Origin: JBPRGG01 sp051418075
GTDB lineage: Bacteria > Bacteroidota > Bacteroidia > Cytophagales > Cyclobacteriaceae
Direction: 5' to 3'
NCBI GenBank assembly: GCA_051418075.1
Contig: JBPRGG010000099.1
Location: 7,146 to 71,145 of the forward strand
DNA: 64,000 nt
In this document: one piece after another, positions 35,664 through 43,941 of the stretch
Layout: each line of letters starts with the position of its first letter
Position numbering within the stretch: the first letter of the stretch is position 1
The notes under the pieces: model-generated
Databases searched by the model: none
Told to the model about the DNA's origin: nothing
The model's input: the letters and a program-made list of their open reading frames with translations, nothing else
Translations under genes and position numbers: made by a program

Positions 35664-35921
35664 ATGGTGACAAGAAATCTTCGTAAAGAGAGAGTCGGAG
35701 TAGTTCTCAGTAATAAAATGGAAAAGTCCATCACTGTCGCTATTCACCGTAAATTGAAACATCCTATCTACGGTAAATTTATTGGTAAAACCACTAAATT
35801 GATGGCCCATGATGAAAAAAATGAATGTAACATAGGGGATACTGTTAAGATCATGGAAACCCGGCCACTGAGTAAGAATAAATGTTGGAGATTAGTCGAA
35901 ATTATTGAACGAGCTAAATAG
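35664..35921 (+). CDS. rpsQ: 30S ribosomal protein S17
   Basis: 85 aa OB-fold protein. It has RKERVGVVLSNKMEKSITVAI, HPIYGKFIGKTTKLMAHDE and CNIGDTVKIMETRPLSKNKCWRLVEI. It follows rpmC by 3 bases. Confidence 0.97.
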   Translation: MVTRNLRKERVGVVLSNKMEKSITVAIHRKLKHPIYGKFIGKTTKLMAHDEKNECNIGDTVKIMETRPLSKNKCWRLVEIIERAK

Positions 35922-35923
35922 TC

Positions 35924-36292
35924 ATGATACAGCAAGAGACAAGGTTAAATGTAGCTGATAATAGCGGAGCCAAGGAAGTGCTTTGCATCAGGGTATTAGG
36001 TGGTACCGGTAAAAAATATGCCTCCATCGGAGATAAGATAATTGTCACTGTTAAATCAGCGCTTTCTTCCAGTACTTTAAAAAAAGGCACTGTATCCAGA
36101 GCGGTTGTGGTCAGGACTAAAAAGGAAATCAGACGAAGAGATGGTTCTTACATCCGTTTTGAAGATAATGCCGCTGTATTGCTCAACCCAAACGATGAAC
36201 CACGGGGCACCCGTATTTTTGGACCTGTGGCCAGGGAATTGAGAGAAAGACAGTTTATGAAAATTATTTCGTTGGCACCTGAAGTATTATAA
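35924..36292 (+). CDS. rplN: 50S ribosomal protein L14
   Basis: 122 aa, the standard length. It has MIQQETRLNVADNSGAKEVLCIRVLGG, GTVSRAVVVRTKKEIRRRDGSYIRF and GTRIFGPVARELRER. It binds near L19 and the ribosome-silencing-factor site. It is 2 bases after rpsQ. Confidence 0.99.
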   Translation: MIQQETRLNVADNSGAKEVLCIRVLGGTGKKYASIGDKIIVTVKSALSSSTLKKGTVSRAVVVRTKKEIRRRDGSYIRFEDNAAVLLNPNDEPRGTRIFGPVARELRERQFMKIISLAPEVL

Positions 36293-36294
36293 TC

Positions 36295-36633
36295 ATGAAT
36301 AAGAAAAATAAAAAGCAAACCAAATTTCATCTTAGAAAGGGAGATACCGTAAAGATTTTAGCCGGGAATGACCGGGGTAAGACCGGCAAAGTGCTTGAAG
36401 TAATTACGGCTAAGCAACGCGCGATCGTAGAGGGGATGAATATGGTGGTTAAACATAAGAAACCTGATGCCAATAACCCTAATGGAGGTATTGATAAACA
36501 GGAAGCGGCAATACATGTTAGCAATTTAATGGTGGTTAATCCCGCTACTGGAGATCCTACCAAAATTGGCCGCAAACATAATAATGAAAGTAAATTGCAG
36601 CGTTATTCAAAGAAAACTGGTGAATTTATATAA
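36295..36633 (+). CDS. rplX: 50S ribosomal protein L24
   Basis: 112 aa with an N-terminal KOW domain (KGDTVKILAGNDRGKTGKVLEV) and the VEGMNMVVKHKKPDANNPNGG loop. It initiates 50S assembly. It follows rplN by 2 bases and precedes rplE by 3. Confidence 0.97.
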   Translation: MNKKNKKQTKFHLRKGDTVKILAGNDRGKTGKVLEVITAKQRAIVEGMNMVVKHKKPDANNPNGGIDKQEAAIHVSNLMVVNPATGDPTKIGRKHNNESKLQRYSKKTGEFI

Positions 36634-36636
36634 GCT

Positions 36637-37188
36637 ATGACTCCACGATTAAAAGAAAAATATCATAATGAAATCGTTCAGGCTTTAAAGGAAAGATTTC
36701 AATATAAATCTGTGATGCAGGTACCTAAAATTGAAAAAATTTCAATTAATAAAGGTATCGGTGCAGCCGTGGCAGATAAAAAATTAGTAGATCTGGGGGT
36801 AGAAGAATTGACCACCATCAGTGGCCAGAAAGCTGTACCCACTATAGCTAAACAATCGATCTCTAATTTTAAGCTGCGTGAAGGAATGCCCATAGGAGCC
36901 AAAGTGACTCTAAGGGGAGACAAAATGTATGAATTCATGGACCGGTTGATGGCTGTGGCTTTACCCCGGGTAAGAGACTTCAGAGGTGTTAATGATAAAG
37001 GTTTTGATGGAAGAGGTAATTACACACTGGGTGTTACGGAACAAATTATCTTTCCTGAAGTCAGTATTGACAAAGTAAATCGCATTTCAGGAATGAATAT
37101 TACCTTTGTTACCTCCGCCCATACCGATGAAGAATGTTTTGAACTATTAAAAGCTTTTGGTATGCCATTTGCTAACCAAAACCGATAA
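36637..37188 (+). CDS. rplE: 50S ribosomal protein L5
   Basis: 183 aa 5S-rRNA-binding protein. It has MTPRLKEKYHNEIV, KIEKISINKGIG, GQKAVPTIAKQSISNFKLREGMPIGAKVTLRG and LPRVRDFRGV. It is a normal-length member of the spc part of the cluster. Confidence 0.98.
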   Translation: MTPRLKEKYHNEIVQALKERFQYKSVMQVPKIEKISINKGIGAAVADKKLVDLGVEELTTISGQKAVPTIAKQSISNFKLREGMPIGAKVTLRGDKMYEFMDRLMAVALPRVRDFRGVNDKGFDGRGNYTLGVTEQIIFPEVSIDKVNRISGMNITFVTSAHTDEECFELLKAFGMPFANQNR

Positions 37189-37198
37189 TTTTAATATT

Positions 37199-37468
37199 AT
37201 GGCTAAAGAATCAATTAAAGCAAGAGAAAGAAAAAGAGAACGCATGGTAGCTAAGTATGCTGCCAAAAGAAAAGCATTGAAAGAAGCAGGTGATTATACT
37301 GCTTTGGATCAGCTGCCCAGAAATGCTTCTCCGGTAAGGTTGCATAACCGCTGCAAATTGACAGGAAGGCCCAAAGGTTATATGCGCAAATTTGGTATAT
37401 CCAGGGTTACTTTCAGAGAAATGGCTGCTGCCGGAAAAATTCCCGGTGTAACCAAATCTAGCTGGTAA
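37199..37468 (+). CDS. rpsN: 30S ribosomal protein S14, zinc-free form
   Basis: 89 aa. ATG 37199 gives the family start MAKESIKARERKRERMV; a longer in-frame start at 37157 would overlap rplE and is rejected. It has PRNASPVRLHNRCKLTGRPKGYMRKFGISRV. Only one cysteine is present, so this is the long zinc-independent form. It is the last gene before an 84-base gap with a promoter. Confidence 0.97.
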   Translation: MAKESIKARERKRERMVAKYAAKRKALKEAGDYTALDQLPRNASPVRLHNRCKLTGRPKGYMRKFGISRVTFREMAAAGKIPGVTKSSW

Positions 37469-37479
37469 TCGGGTGATTA

Positions 37480-37511
37480 ATTGTATAGATAAAAATTAAT
37501 TACTACCTTTG
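37480..37511 (+). promoter_or_regulatory. Candidate internal promoter between rpsN and rpsH
   Basis: ATTG (37480-37483), 20 bases, TACCTTTG (37504-37511). The -7 box is perfect, with one mismatch in the -33 box and one extra spacer base. It lies in the largest gap inside the ribosomal cluster and would give an A-rich leader of about 38 bases before rpsH. Confidence 0.6.
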
Positions 37512-37552
37512 CGGGCCTGTTTAAAAAAAGAAAAAATTAGATTGAAATAAAA

Positions 37553-37951
37553 ATGAATACTGATCCCATAGCAGATTATTTGACCAGGATAAGAAATGCC
37601 GTAAAGGCCAACCACCGGGTGGTGGAGATACCTGCGTCCAAATTAAAAATGGATATTACCAAGGTATTGCATGAGAAGGGCTATATTCAGCATTATAAAT
37701 TTGTAGAGGCTAAACCTCAGGGTAAAATTAAGATTGCCCTTAAATATAATCCTTTAAACAAAACCTCTGCCATTGTTAATTTGGAAAGAATAAGTAAACC
37801 AGGATTAAGACACTATACCGGGGCTGATAAACTTCCCCGGGTGCTGAATGGCTTAGGTATTGCTATTCTCTCTACTTCAAATGGAGTAATGACTGATAAA
37901 GAAGCTCGTCAGCAGCATGTCGGTGGTGAAGTATTGTGTTACGTTTATTAA
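37553..37951 (+). CDS. rpsH: 30S ribosomal protein S8
   Basis: 132 aa. It has DPIADYLTRIRNAVKANHRVVEIPASKLK and the C-terminal GIAILSTSNGVMTDKEARQQHVGGEVLCYVY. In E. coli S8 represses spc translation at rplE. Here a likely promoter sits directly upstream, so it may head a separate sub-operon. Confidence 0.98.
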   Translation: MNTDPIADYLTRIRNAVKANHRVVEIPASKLKMDITKVLHEKGYIQHYKFVEAKPQGKIKIALKYNPLNKTSAIVNLERISKPGLRHYTGADKLPRVLNGLGIAILSTSNGVMTDKEARQQHVGGEVLCYVY

Positions 37952-37963
37952 TGATTTGGAATT

Positions 37964-38518
37964 ATGTCAAGAATTGGAAAAAACCCGATAACACTGCCTA
38001 AGGATGTCACTATTGAAGTGTCTAAATCAAATTTGGTCACTGTGAAAGGTCCAAAGGGAGCATTGACTCAACAAGTCGATCCGGATATATCCGTAAAAAT
38101 GGAAGATGGCGTATTGAAGTTGGAAAGACCGACCGAACACAGAAGGCATAAATCGTTGCATGGGTTATATCGCTCACTGATCAATAATATGGTTGTGGGA
38201 GTTAGCCAGGGTTATACCAAAGAATTGGAATTGATCGGGGTTGGATACCGGGCCAATGCTCAAGGTCAGGTGTTGGAATTGAATTTAGGTTATTCCCATA
38301 GCATATTCTTTTCTTTACCGGAAGAGATTGCGGTTAAAACCGAAGCAGCTAAAGGTCAAACCCCCAAAGTGTTAATTGAGGGAATTGATAAACAGCTGGT
38401 AGGTCAGGTAGCTGCTAAAATAAAATCTCTGAGAAGAGTTGAGCCTTATAAAGGTAAAGGTATTCGATATAAAAACGAATATGTAAGACGTAAAGCAGGT
38501 AAGACAGCAGCAAAATAA
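37964..38518 (+). CDS. rplF: 50S ribosomal protein L6
   Basis: 184 aa, two repeated alpha/beta domains. It starts MSRIGKNPITLPKDVTIEV and ends GKGIRYKNEYVRRKAGKTAAK with the GKGI(R/K)Y rRNA-binding loop. It lies near the sarcin-ricin loop and follows rpsH by 12 bases. Confidence 0.98.
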   Translation: MSRIGKNPITLPKDVTIEVSKSNLVTVKGPKGALTQQVDPDISVKMEDGVLKLERPTEHRRHKSLHGLYRSLINNMVVGVSQGYTKELELIGVGYRANAQGQVLELNLGYSHSIFFSLPEEIAVKTEAAKGQTPKVLIEGIDKQLVGQVAAKIKSLRRVEPYKGKGIRYKNEYVRRKAGKTAAK

Positions 38519-38526
38519 TAATTAAG

Positions 38527-38877
38527 ATGGCTACGCAAAAGACTTTAAGAAGAATTAGAATCAGAAGAGGGATCCGCAATAAAATCAGTGGATCTGATGA
38601 ACGACCGCGTCTTTCGGTTTATAAGAGTAACCGGGGGTTATTCGTTCAGGTTATAGATGATATTAAAGGACATACGCTTGTTTCTGTATCGTCCAATGAA
38701 TTCTCTAACAAGAAATCGATAAATATAGAAACAGCAAAAAGTGTTGGCAAAAGAGTGGCCGAAAAAGCCCTTGAAAATGGTATAAAGACCATTATTTTTG
38801 ACAGAAACGGGTACCTCTATCATGGTAAGATCAAAGCTTTGGCTGAAGGTGCCAGAGAAGGAGGACTTAAATTTTAA
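38527..38877 (+). CDS. rplR: 50S ribosomal protein L18
   Basis: 116 aa 5S-rRNA-binding protein with a basic N-terminus (RRIRIRRGIRNKISG), RPRLSVYKSNRGLFVQVIDD and the ending FDRNGYLYHGKIKALAEGAREGGLKF. It follows rplF by 8 bases. Confidence 0.98.
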   Translation: MATQKTLRRIRIRRGIRNKISGSDERPRLSVYKSNRGLFVQVIDDIKGHTLVSVSSNEFSNKKSINIETAKSVGKRVAEKALENGIKTIIFDRNGYLYHGKIKALAEGAREGGLKF

Positions 38878-38882
38878 TTGAT

Positions 38883-39401
38883 ATGACACAAAGAAATGTA
38901 AAGTCGGTAAAAGCCAGTGAAATTGATCTGAAGGAAAAAGTTGTGGCGATCAAAAGAGTGGCCAAAGTGGTGAAGGGTGGTAGAAGGTTTTCTTTCTCGG
39001 CCATTGTAGTAGTTGGTGATGGAAATGGTGTGGTAGGATATGGATTGGGTAAAGCCAATGAGGTTACTGATGCCATTACCAAGGGGATTGATGATGCCAA
39101 GAAAAACCTGGTGAAAGTACCGGTTTTAAAAGGAACCGTGCCCCATACAGCTATAGGAAAATATAGTGGTGGCTTTGTTTTACTTAAACCTGCCGCTCCG
39201 GGTACAGGTGTAATTGCCGGTGGTGCCATGCGTGCTGTATTGGAAAGCGCCGGGGTGAAAGATGTATTGGCAAAATCCAAAGGATCCTCCAATCCGCATA
39301 ACGTAGTAAAAGCTACTTTTGATGCTTTATCAAATATGAGAGATCCTTTTACTGTGGCTCAGCATCGTGGTATACCTTTAGCAAAAGTTTTTAACGGATA
39401 A
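38883..39401 (+). CDS. rpsE: 30S ribosomal protein S5
   Basis: 172 aa. It has LKEKVVAIKRVAKVVKGGRRFSFSAIVVVGDG with the loop that affects spectinomycin binding and decoding fidelity, and VGYGLGKANEVTDAITKGIDDAKKNL. The ending is TVAQHRGIPLAKVFNG. It follows rplR by 5 bases. Confidence 0.98.
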   Translation: MTQRNVKSVKASEIDLKEKVVAIKRVAKVVKGGRRFSFSAIVVVGDGNGVVGYGLGKANEVTDAITKGIDDAKKNLVKVPVLKGTVPHTAIGKYSGGFVLLKPAAPGTGVIAGGAMRAVLESAGVKDVLAKSKGSSNPHNVVKATFDALSNMRDPFTVAQHRGIPLAKVFNG

Positions 39402-39407
39402 TTTGTT

Positions 39408-39587
39408 ATGGCAAAAGTTAGAATAACTCAAGTAAGAAGTACCATCAACCGATCTAAAAAACAGAAATTGACCATACAGGCACTGGGGTTAGGAAAGATC
39501 AATAAAGCGGTAGAAGTAGAAAATACCCCTCAGATCGCTGGTATGATTGGAAAAGTTAGTCATTTGGTTACAGTAACAGAATTATAA
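39408..39587 (+). CDS. rpmD: 50S ribosomal protein L30
   Basis: 59 aa, read directly from the sequence. ATG is at 39408 and TAA at 39585-39587. The translation begins MAKVRITQVRSTINRSKK, has TIQALGLGKINKAVEVENTP in the middle and ends SHLVTVTEL, matching bacterial L30. It lies 6 bases after rpsE and 2 bases before rplO, as expected in spc operons. Confidence 0.96.
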   Translation: MAKVRITQVRSTINRSKKQKLTIQALGLGKINKAVEVENTPQIAGMIGKVSHLVTVTEL

Positions 39588-39589
39588 TT

Positions 39590-40036
39590 ATGAAATTGGA
39601 GACATTAAAACCTGCTCAGGGTTCTGTTAAAACAAGGAAAAGAGTAGGAAGGGGACAAGGATCAGGCAGAGGTGGAACCTCTACCAGAGGTCATAAAGGA
39701 GCCAAATCAAGGTCAGGTTATTCACAGAAGATGGGTTTTGAAGGTGGTCAAATGCCTTTGCAAAGAAGGGTGCCCAAGTTTGGATTTAAGAACAGAAACA
39801 GAATTGAGTATAAACCAGTGAATTTAGATGTAATTCAGGCTTTGGTCGAAAAGACCAATAGTAATACAATCGATGTGGATCTGTTGATTAAGAATGGAGT
39901 GGTTGGGAAAAATGATCTGGTAAAGATTCTTGGTAGAGGAGAATTAGACAAAAAGGTCGAAATAAAAGTGCATGCATTTTCATCTTCTGCTAAAGAAGTA
40001 ATTGAGAAATTAGGTGGGACAGTGACCAAATTATAA
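39590..40036 (+). CDS. rplO: 50S ribosomal protein L15
   Basis: 148 aa. The extended glycine/arginine N-terminus RKRVGRGQGSGRGGTSTRGHKGAKSRSG and the GFEGGQMPLQRRVPKFGFKN motif are diagnostic. A globular C-terminal domain ends EVIEKLGGTVTKL. It precedes secY by 3 bases. Confidence 0.98.
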   Translation: MKLETLKPAQGSVKTRKRVGRGQGSGRGGTSTRGHKGAKSRSGYSQKMGFEGGQMPLQRRVPKFGFKNRNRIEYKPVNLDVIQALVEKTNSNTIDVDLLIKNGVVGKNDLVKILGRGELDKKVEIKVHAFSSSAKEVIEKLGGTVTKL

Positions 40037-40039
40037 AGC

Positions 40040-41356
40040 ATGAAAAAGTTTTTCAGAACCATTAGAAACATTTTTGCTATAGAAGATCTTAGGGTAAGAA
40101 TACTCAATACCCTTGGATTTTTAATTATTTTCCGGTTAGGATCCTGGGTGGTTTTGCCGGGCGTGGATCCTGACTTGTTAACTACAAGCAATGAAGGTAT
40201 TTTTGGTTTACTGAATACATTTTTGGGTGGCGCATTTAACAGAGCCTCCATTTTTGGTTTAGGTATTATGCCATATATCACCGCTTCAATTGTATTGCAG
40301 CTGTTGACAGTTGCGGTGCCTTATTTCCAGAAAATGCAAAAAGAAGGAGAATCGGGCAGGAAAAAAATCAATCAGATTACCAGGGTTTTAACCATTTTTA
40401 TCACACTGGCTCAATCTGCAGGTTATCTGGCCACTACCATTCCGGCCGAAGCCATTATGGTAGATAGAACTTTCTTCACCGCTTCTTCTATGATCATCCT
40501 GACCTCAGGTACTATATTCTGTATGTGGTTAGGTGAAAAAATTACCGATAAAGGTATCGGAAATGGTATTTCCATGCTGATCATGATTGGTATAATATCA
40601 CGTTTCCCCGGAGCAATTATTGCTGAAATGGTTTCAAAAGGATTAAGCGGGGCCTTGTTATTCATTATAGAAATAGTAGCATTGTTCTTTGTAGTAATGG
40701 GTGTAGTGATGCTGACCCAGGCTACCCGGCGAATTCCGGTACAGTATGCCAAACAGGTGGTGGGTAACAAAGTGTATGGAGGACAACGACAATACATTCC
40801 CTTAAAAGTGAATGCAGCAGGAGTAATGCCTATTATATTTGCTCAGTCCCTGATGTTTTTACCGCCGCTTTTAGCCGGTATCTGGAGGGATAACAGCGAT
40901 CTGGCTTCTTATATTGGACAGGCATTTTCAGATTTTACTTCCTGGCAATATAATTTATTGTTTGGTATCCTGATTATTGTTTTTACCTTCTTTTATACCG
41001 CCATTACCGTCAATCCTAACCAGATTGCTGACGATATGAAAAGAAATGGAGGTTTTATTCCCGGCATCAAACCAGGGAAACAAACTTCTGAATTTATAGA
41101 TAATGTATTGACTAAGATTACTTTACCTGGCTCTATATTTTTAGCAATTGTGGCGATATTACCTGCTTTTGCCAGTCTGGCCGGTGTAGGTAATCAATTT
41201 TCTCAATTTTATGGAGGTACTTCCTTATTGATTATGGTGGGAGTTATTCTGGATACCCTGCAACAGATAGAAAGTTATCTGTTGATGAGGCACTACGAAG
41301 GAATGATGAAGTCTGGCCGAATCAAAGGAAGGTCTCAGAATGTAGCGGTGGCCTAG
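40040..41356 (+). CDS. secY: Preprotein translocase subunit SecY
   Basis: 438 aa channel protein with ten hydrophobic segments, forming the translocon with SecE (15903 here) and SecG (not in the window). It has GIMPYITASIVLQLL, GKQTSEFIDNVL in the cytoplasmic loop, NPNQIADDMKRNGGFIPGIKPG (ribosome/SecA contact) and the C-terminal MRHYEGMMKSGRIKGR. It lies 3 bases after rplO and 5 before map. Confidence 0.98.
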   Translation: MKKFFRTIRNIFAIEDLRVRILNTLGFLIIFRLGSWVVLPGVDPDLLTTSNEGIFGLLNTFLGGAFNRASIFGLGIMPYITASIVLQLLTVAVPYFQKMQKEGESGRKKINQITRVLTIFITLAQSAGYLATTIPAEAIMVDRTFFTASSMIILTSGTIFCMWLGEKITDKGIGNGISMLIMIGIISRFPGAIIAEMVSKGLSGALLFIIEIVALFFVVMGVVMLTQATRRIPVQYAKQVVGNKVYGGQRQYIPLKVNAAGVMPIIFAQSLMFLPPLLAGIWRDNSDLASYIGQAFSDFTSWQYNLLFGILIIVFTFFYTAITVNPNQIADDMKRNGGFIPGIKPGKQTSEFIDNVLTKITLPGSIFLAIVAILPAFASLAGVGNQFSQFYGGTSLLIMVGVILDTLQQIESYLLMRHYEGMMKSGRIKGRSQNVAVA

Positions 41357-41361
41357 AATAG

Positions 41362-42135
41362 ATGATTTGCTATAAAACAGCGGATGAAATAGCTATAATA
41401 AGAGAAGGTGCTGAGATTTTGGGCCGGGCGCATGCTGAAGTAGCTAAAATGGTGAAGCCTGGTGTGCAAACTAAAGCCCTGGATAAAATTGCCAGTGAAT
41501 ATATTCAGGATCATCAGGGACATCCATCTTTTAAAGGGTATAATGGTTTTCCTTATGCGCTTTGCATTTCGGTGAATGAAAATGTGGTTCATGGATTTCC
41601 CGGAGAATATACCCTGCAGGAAGGAGATATTATTTCAATAGATTGCGGTGTATATTATAAAGGTTTTCATAGTGACTGTGCTTATACTTATCCGGTTGGA
41701 CAGATTGATGAAGAAGTAGATAAGTTATTAAAAGTTACCCGTGAATCATTATACAAAGGAATAGAGAAAGCAGTGGAAGGCAATAGAATAGGAGATATAG
41801 GATTTGCTATACAGTCTTTTGTTGAAAAACACGGATATACAATTATTCGGGAATTAGTTGGGCATGGTGTAGGAAAGGATTTGCATGAAGGCCCGGAAGT
41901 TCCCAATTATGGCAAGCGGGGAAAAGGAGTAAAAATGAAGAAAGGTATGGTTATTGCAATTGAGCCGATGGTCAATTTGGGAAAAAGAAATGTGGTGCAG
42001 GAAAATGATGGTTGGACCATACGCACCAAAGACATGAAGCCTTCGGCTCACTATGAACATACAGTGGCTATAACTGAAAAAGGAACGGAAATTATTACGA
42101 CACATAAATATATTGAAGAAATTTTAACACGATAA
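41362..42135 (+). CDS. map: Methionine aminopeptidase, type I
   Basis: 257 aa cytosolic enzyme removing initiator methionine from nascent chains. The pita-bread fold signatures are visible: SVNENVVHGFPG, DIISIDCGVYYKGFHSDCAYTYPVG with the two metal-binding aspartates, GHGVGKDLHEGPEVPNYG with the metal histidine, and AIEPMVNLG with a metal glutamate. There is no N-terminal zinc finger, as in type Ia enzymes. Its secY-infA position is usual for this phylum. Confidence 0.98.
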   Translation: MICYKTADEIAIIREGAEILGRAHAEVAKMVKPGVQTKALDKIASEYIQDHQGHPSFKGYNGFPYALCISVNENVVHGFPGEYTLQEGDIISIDCGVYYKGFHSDCAYTYPVGQIDEEVDKLLKVTRESLYKGIEKAVEGNRIGDIGFAIQSFVEKHGYTIIRELVGHGVGKDLHEGPEVPNYGKRGKGVKMKKGMVIAIEPMVNLGKRNVVQENDGWTIRTKDMKPSAHYEHTVAITEKGTEIITTHKYIEEILTR

Positions 42136-42138
42136 TTT

Positions 42139-42357
42139 ATGGCTAAACAATCATCTATTGAACAAGATGGAACAATAGTGGAAGCCTTATCTAATGCCAT
42201 GTTTAGGGTAGAATTGGAAAATGGGCACCAGGTGATCGCTCATATTTCCGGAAAGATGAGAATGAATTACATAAAGATATTGCCCGGAGACAAAGTAAAA
42301 CTTGAAATGTCTCCCTATGATTTAACCAAAGGTAGAATTGTTTACAGATACAAATAG
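42139..42357 (+). CDS. infA: Translation initiation factor IF-1
   Basis: 72 aa OB-fold protein. It has MAKQSSIEQDGTIVEALSNAMFRVELENGHQVIAHISGKMRMNYIKILPGD in order (only landmarks quoted), ending LTKGRIVYRYK. It binds the A site of the 30S during initiation. It lies between map and rpmJ. Confidence 0.98.
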   Translation: MAKQSSIEQDGTIVEALSNAMFRVELENGHQVIAHISGKMRMNYIKILPGDKVKLEMSPYDLTKGRIVYRYK

Positions 42358-42362
42358 AAATT

Positions 42363-42479
42363 ATGAAAGTTAAAGCATCCATAAAAAAACGTAGCGCTGA
42401 CTGTAAGGTCATTCGCCGGAAAGGCAAGTTGTACGTAATCAATAAAAAGAATCCAAGATTTAAACAAAGACAAGGATAA
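42363..42479 (+). CDS. rpmJ: 50S ribosomal protein L36, zinc-ligand-poor form
   Basis: 38 aa, read directly from the sequence. ATG is at 42363 and TAA at 42477-42479. The product starts MKVKASIKKRSADCK and ends NPRFKQRQG, clearly L36. Of the classical Cys3His zinc ligands only one cysteine (C14) remains, so it should not bind zinc. It lies 5 bases after infA and 2 before rpsM. Confidence 0.96.
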   Translation: MKVKASIKKRSADCKVIRRKGKLYVINKKNPRFKQRQG

Positions 42480-42481
42480 TT

Positions 42482-42859
42482 ATGGCTAGAATTTCAGGAG
42501 TAGATATCCCCGACAATAAAAGAGGTGAAGTGGCCTTAACCTATATCTATGGTATAGGACGCAGTTCTGCAAAACAAATTCTGGAAAAAGCCGGGATTGA
42601 TATTGATAAAAAAGTAAAAGATTGGAACGATGAAGAGGCAAATGCCATTCGTAACGTTATAGCCAATGAGTTTAAAGTAGAAGGTGTTCTGAAGTCAGAA
42701 GTTCAGTTAAGTGTTAAAAGGTTAATGGACATCGGCTGCTATAGAGGTCTTCGCCACAGGAAAGGATTACCGGTGAGAGGTCAGAAAACCAAGAACAATT
42801 CAAGAACCAGAAAAGGAAAACGTAAGACAGTAGCTAATAAGAAAAAGGCTGTTAAATAG
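42482..42859 (+). CDS. rpsM: 30S ribosomal protein S13
   Basis: 125 aa. It has ARISGVDIPDNKRGEVALTYIYGIG, the RLMDIGCYRGLRHRKGLPVRGQKTKNNSRTRKG loop and a lysine-rich tail that contacts tRNA. It is first of the alpha part of the cluster. Confidence 0.98.
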   Translation: MARISGVDIPDNKRGEVALTYIYGIGRSSAKQILEKAGIDIDKKVKDWNDEEANAIRNVIANEFKVEGVLKSEVQLSVKRLMDIGCYRGLRHRKGLPVRGQKTKNNSRTRKGKRKTVANKKKAVK

Positions 42860-42872
42860 TTGAGCAATAATT

Positions 42873-43265
42873 ATGGCACAGAAAAGAAAAGACAAAGCTA
42901 AAAAAAGAGTTGTTAATGTCGAAGCGATAGGCCAGGCGCACATCAAAGCGACTTTTAATAACATCATTATTTCCATGACCAACAGCGTGGGACAGGTGAT
43001 ATCCTGGGCCTCAGCTGGAAAGATGGGGTTTAAAGGATCCAAGAAAAACACCCCTTATGCCGCCCAAATGGCCGCCTCTAATTGTGCTCAGACGGCTTAT
43101 GATCTTGGCTTAAGAAAAGTGGAAGTATATGTGAAAGGGCCCGGTGCAGGTAGGGAATCGGCTATAAGGACTATACAGAATACTGGTATTGAAGTAACTG
43201 CCATTAAAGATGTTACCCCACTACCACATAATGGCTGCCGCCCTCCTAAAAGAAGAAGAGTATAA
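42873..43265 (+). CDS. rpsK: 30S ribosomal protein S11
   Basis: 130 aa. It has AHIKATFNNIIISMTNSVGQVISWASAGKMGFKGSKKNTPYAAQMAA in order and ends TPLPHNGCRPPKRRRV, the canonical C-terminus. It forms the platform with S6/S18 and lies 13 bases after rpsM. Confidence 0.98.
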   Translation: MAQKRKDKAKKRVVNVEAIGQAHIKATFNNIIISMTNSVGQVISWASAGKMGFKGSKKNTPYAAQMAASNCAQTAYDLGLRKVEVYVKGPGAGRESAIRTIQNTGIEVTAIKDVTPLPHNGCRPPKRRRV

Positions 43266-43299
43266 TTAAGTTAAGTTTAAGAAATTTAAAGATTAAATT

Positions 43300-43905
43300 A
43301 TGGCAAGGTATAGAGGTCCAAAGGCTAAAGTTGCTAGAAGATTTAACGATCCAATATTTGGTCCAAGTAAGGTACTACAAAAGAAAAGTTACCCTCCTGG
43401 TCAGCATGGTAGAAACAGACGAAGAAAACAATCTGAATACGCCATTCAGTTGGGTGAAAAACAAAAAGCAAAATATACATATGGCGTTTTAGAAAGACAA
43501 TTTGCCAATCTTTTCGAGAAAGCTTCCAGGAAGTCAGGTGTAACCGGAGAAGTTCTATTGCAATTACTGGAATCCCGATTGGATAATGTAATATACCGCT
43601 TGGGTGTGGCTCCTACCAGAAGAGCTGCCCGGCAGTTGGTTTTACATAAGCATGTTGTAGTGAATGGCGATGTAGTAAATATACCCTCTTTTTCTGTGAA
43701 AGTGGGCGATCTGGTAGGTGTTAGAGAAAAATCAAAATCATTGTTGGTGGTCACCGAAAGTCTGGCTTCCCGTTCTGCCAAGCGATATCCCTGGCTGGAA
43801 TGGGATGGAAGTGAAATGGTAGGAAAAATGGTTTCCCTGCCGCAGAGACAAGAGATCCCGGAAAATATCCAGGAACAGCTGATCGTAGAGCTTTACTCTA
43901 AGTAA
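43300..43905 (+). CDS. rpsD: 30S ribosomal protein S4, zinc-free form
   Basis: 201 aa primary assembly protein. The N-terminal segment RYRGPKAKVARRFNDPIFG lacks the four-cysteine zinc motif of the zinc form. The S4 RNA-binding domain has LLESRLDNVIYRLGVAPTRRAARQLVLHKHVVVNG. In E. coli S4 represses the alpha operon. It is 34 bases after rpsK and 36 before rpoA. Confidence 0.98.
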   Translation: MARYRGPKAKVARRFNDPIFGPSKVLQKKSYPPGQHGRNRRRKQSEYAIQLGEKQKAKYTYGVLERQFANLFEKASRKSGVTGEVLLQLLESRLDNVIYRLGVAPTRRAARQLVLHKHVVVNGDVVNIPSFSVKVGDLVGVREKSKSLLVVTESLASRSAKRYPWLEWDGSEMVGKMVSLPQRQEIPENIQEQLIVELYSK

Positions 43906-43941
43906 TCTATACCTATTAGAAAATAAAATAAAAATTAAAAT

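Noticed and set aside
37157..37198. Upstream start for rpsN
   Set aside because: It would overlap rplE and add 14 residues not found in S14. ATG 37199 gives the family N-terminus.
39835..40281. 148-codon antisense open frame over rplO and secY
   Set aside because: It is fully opposite two certain genes and shows no recognisable content.
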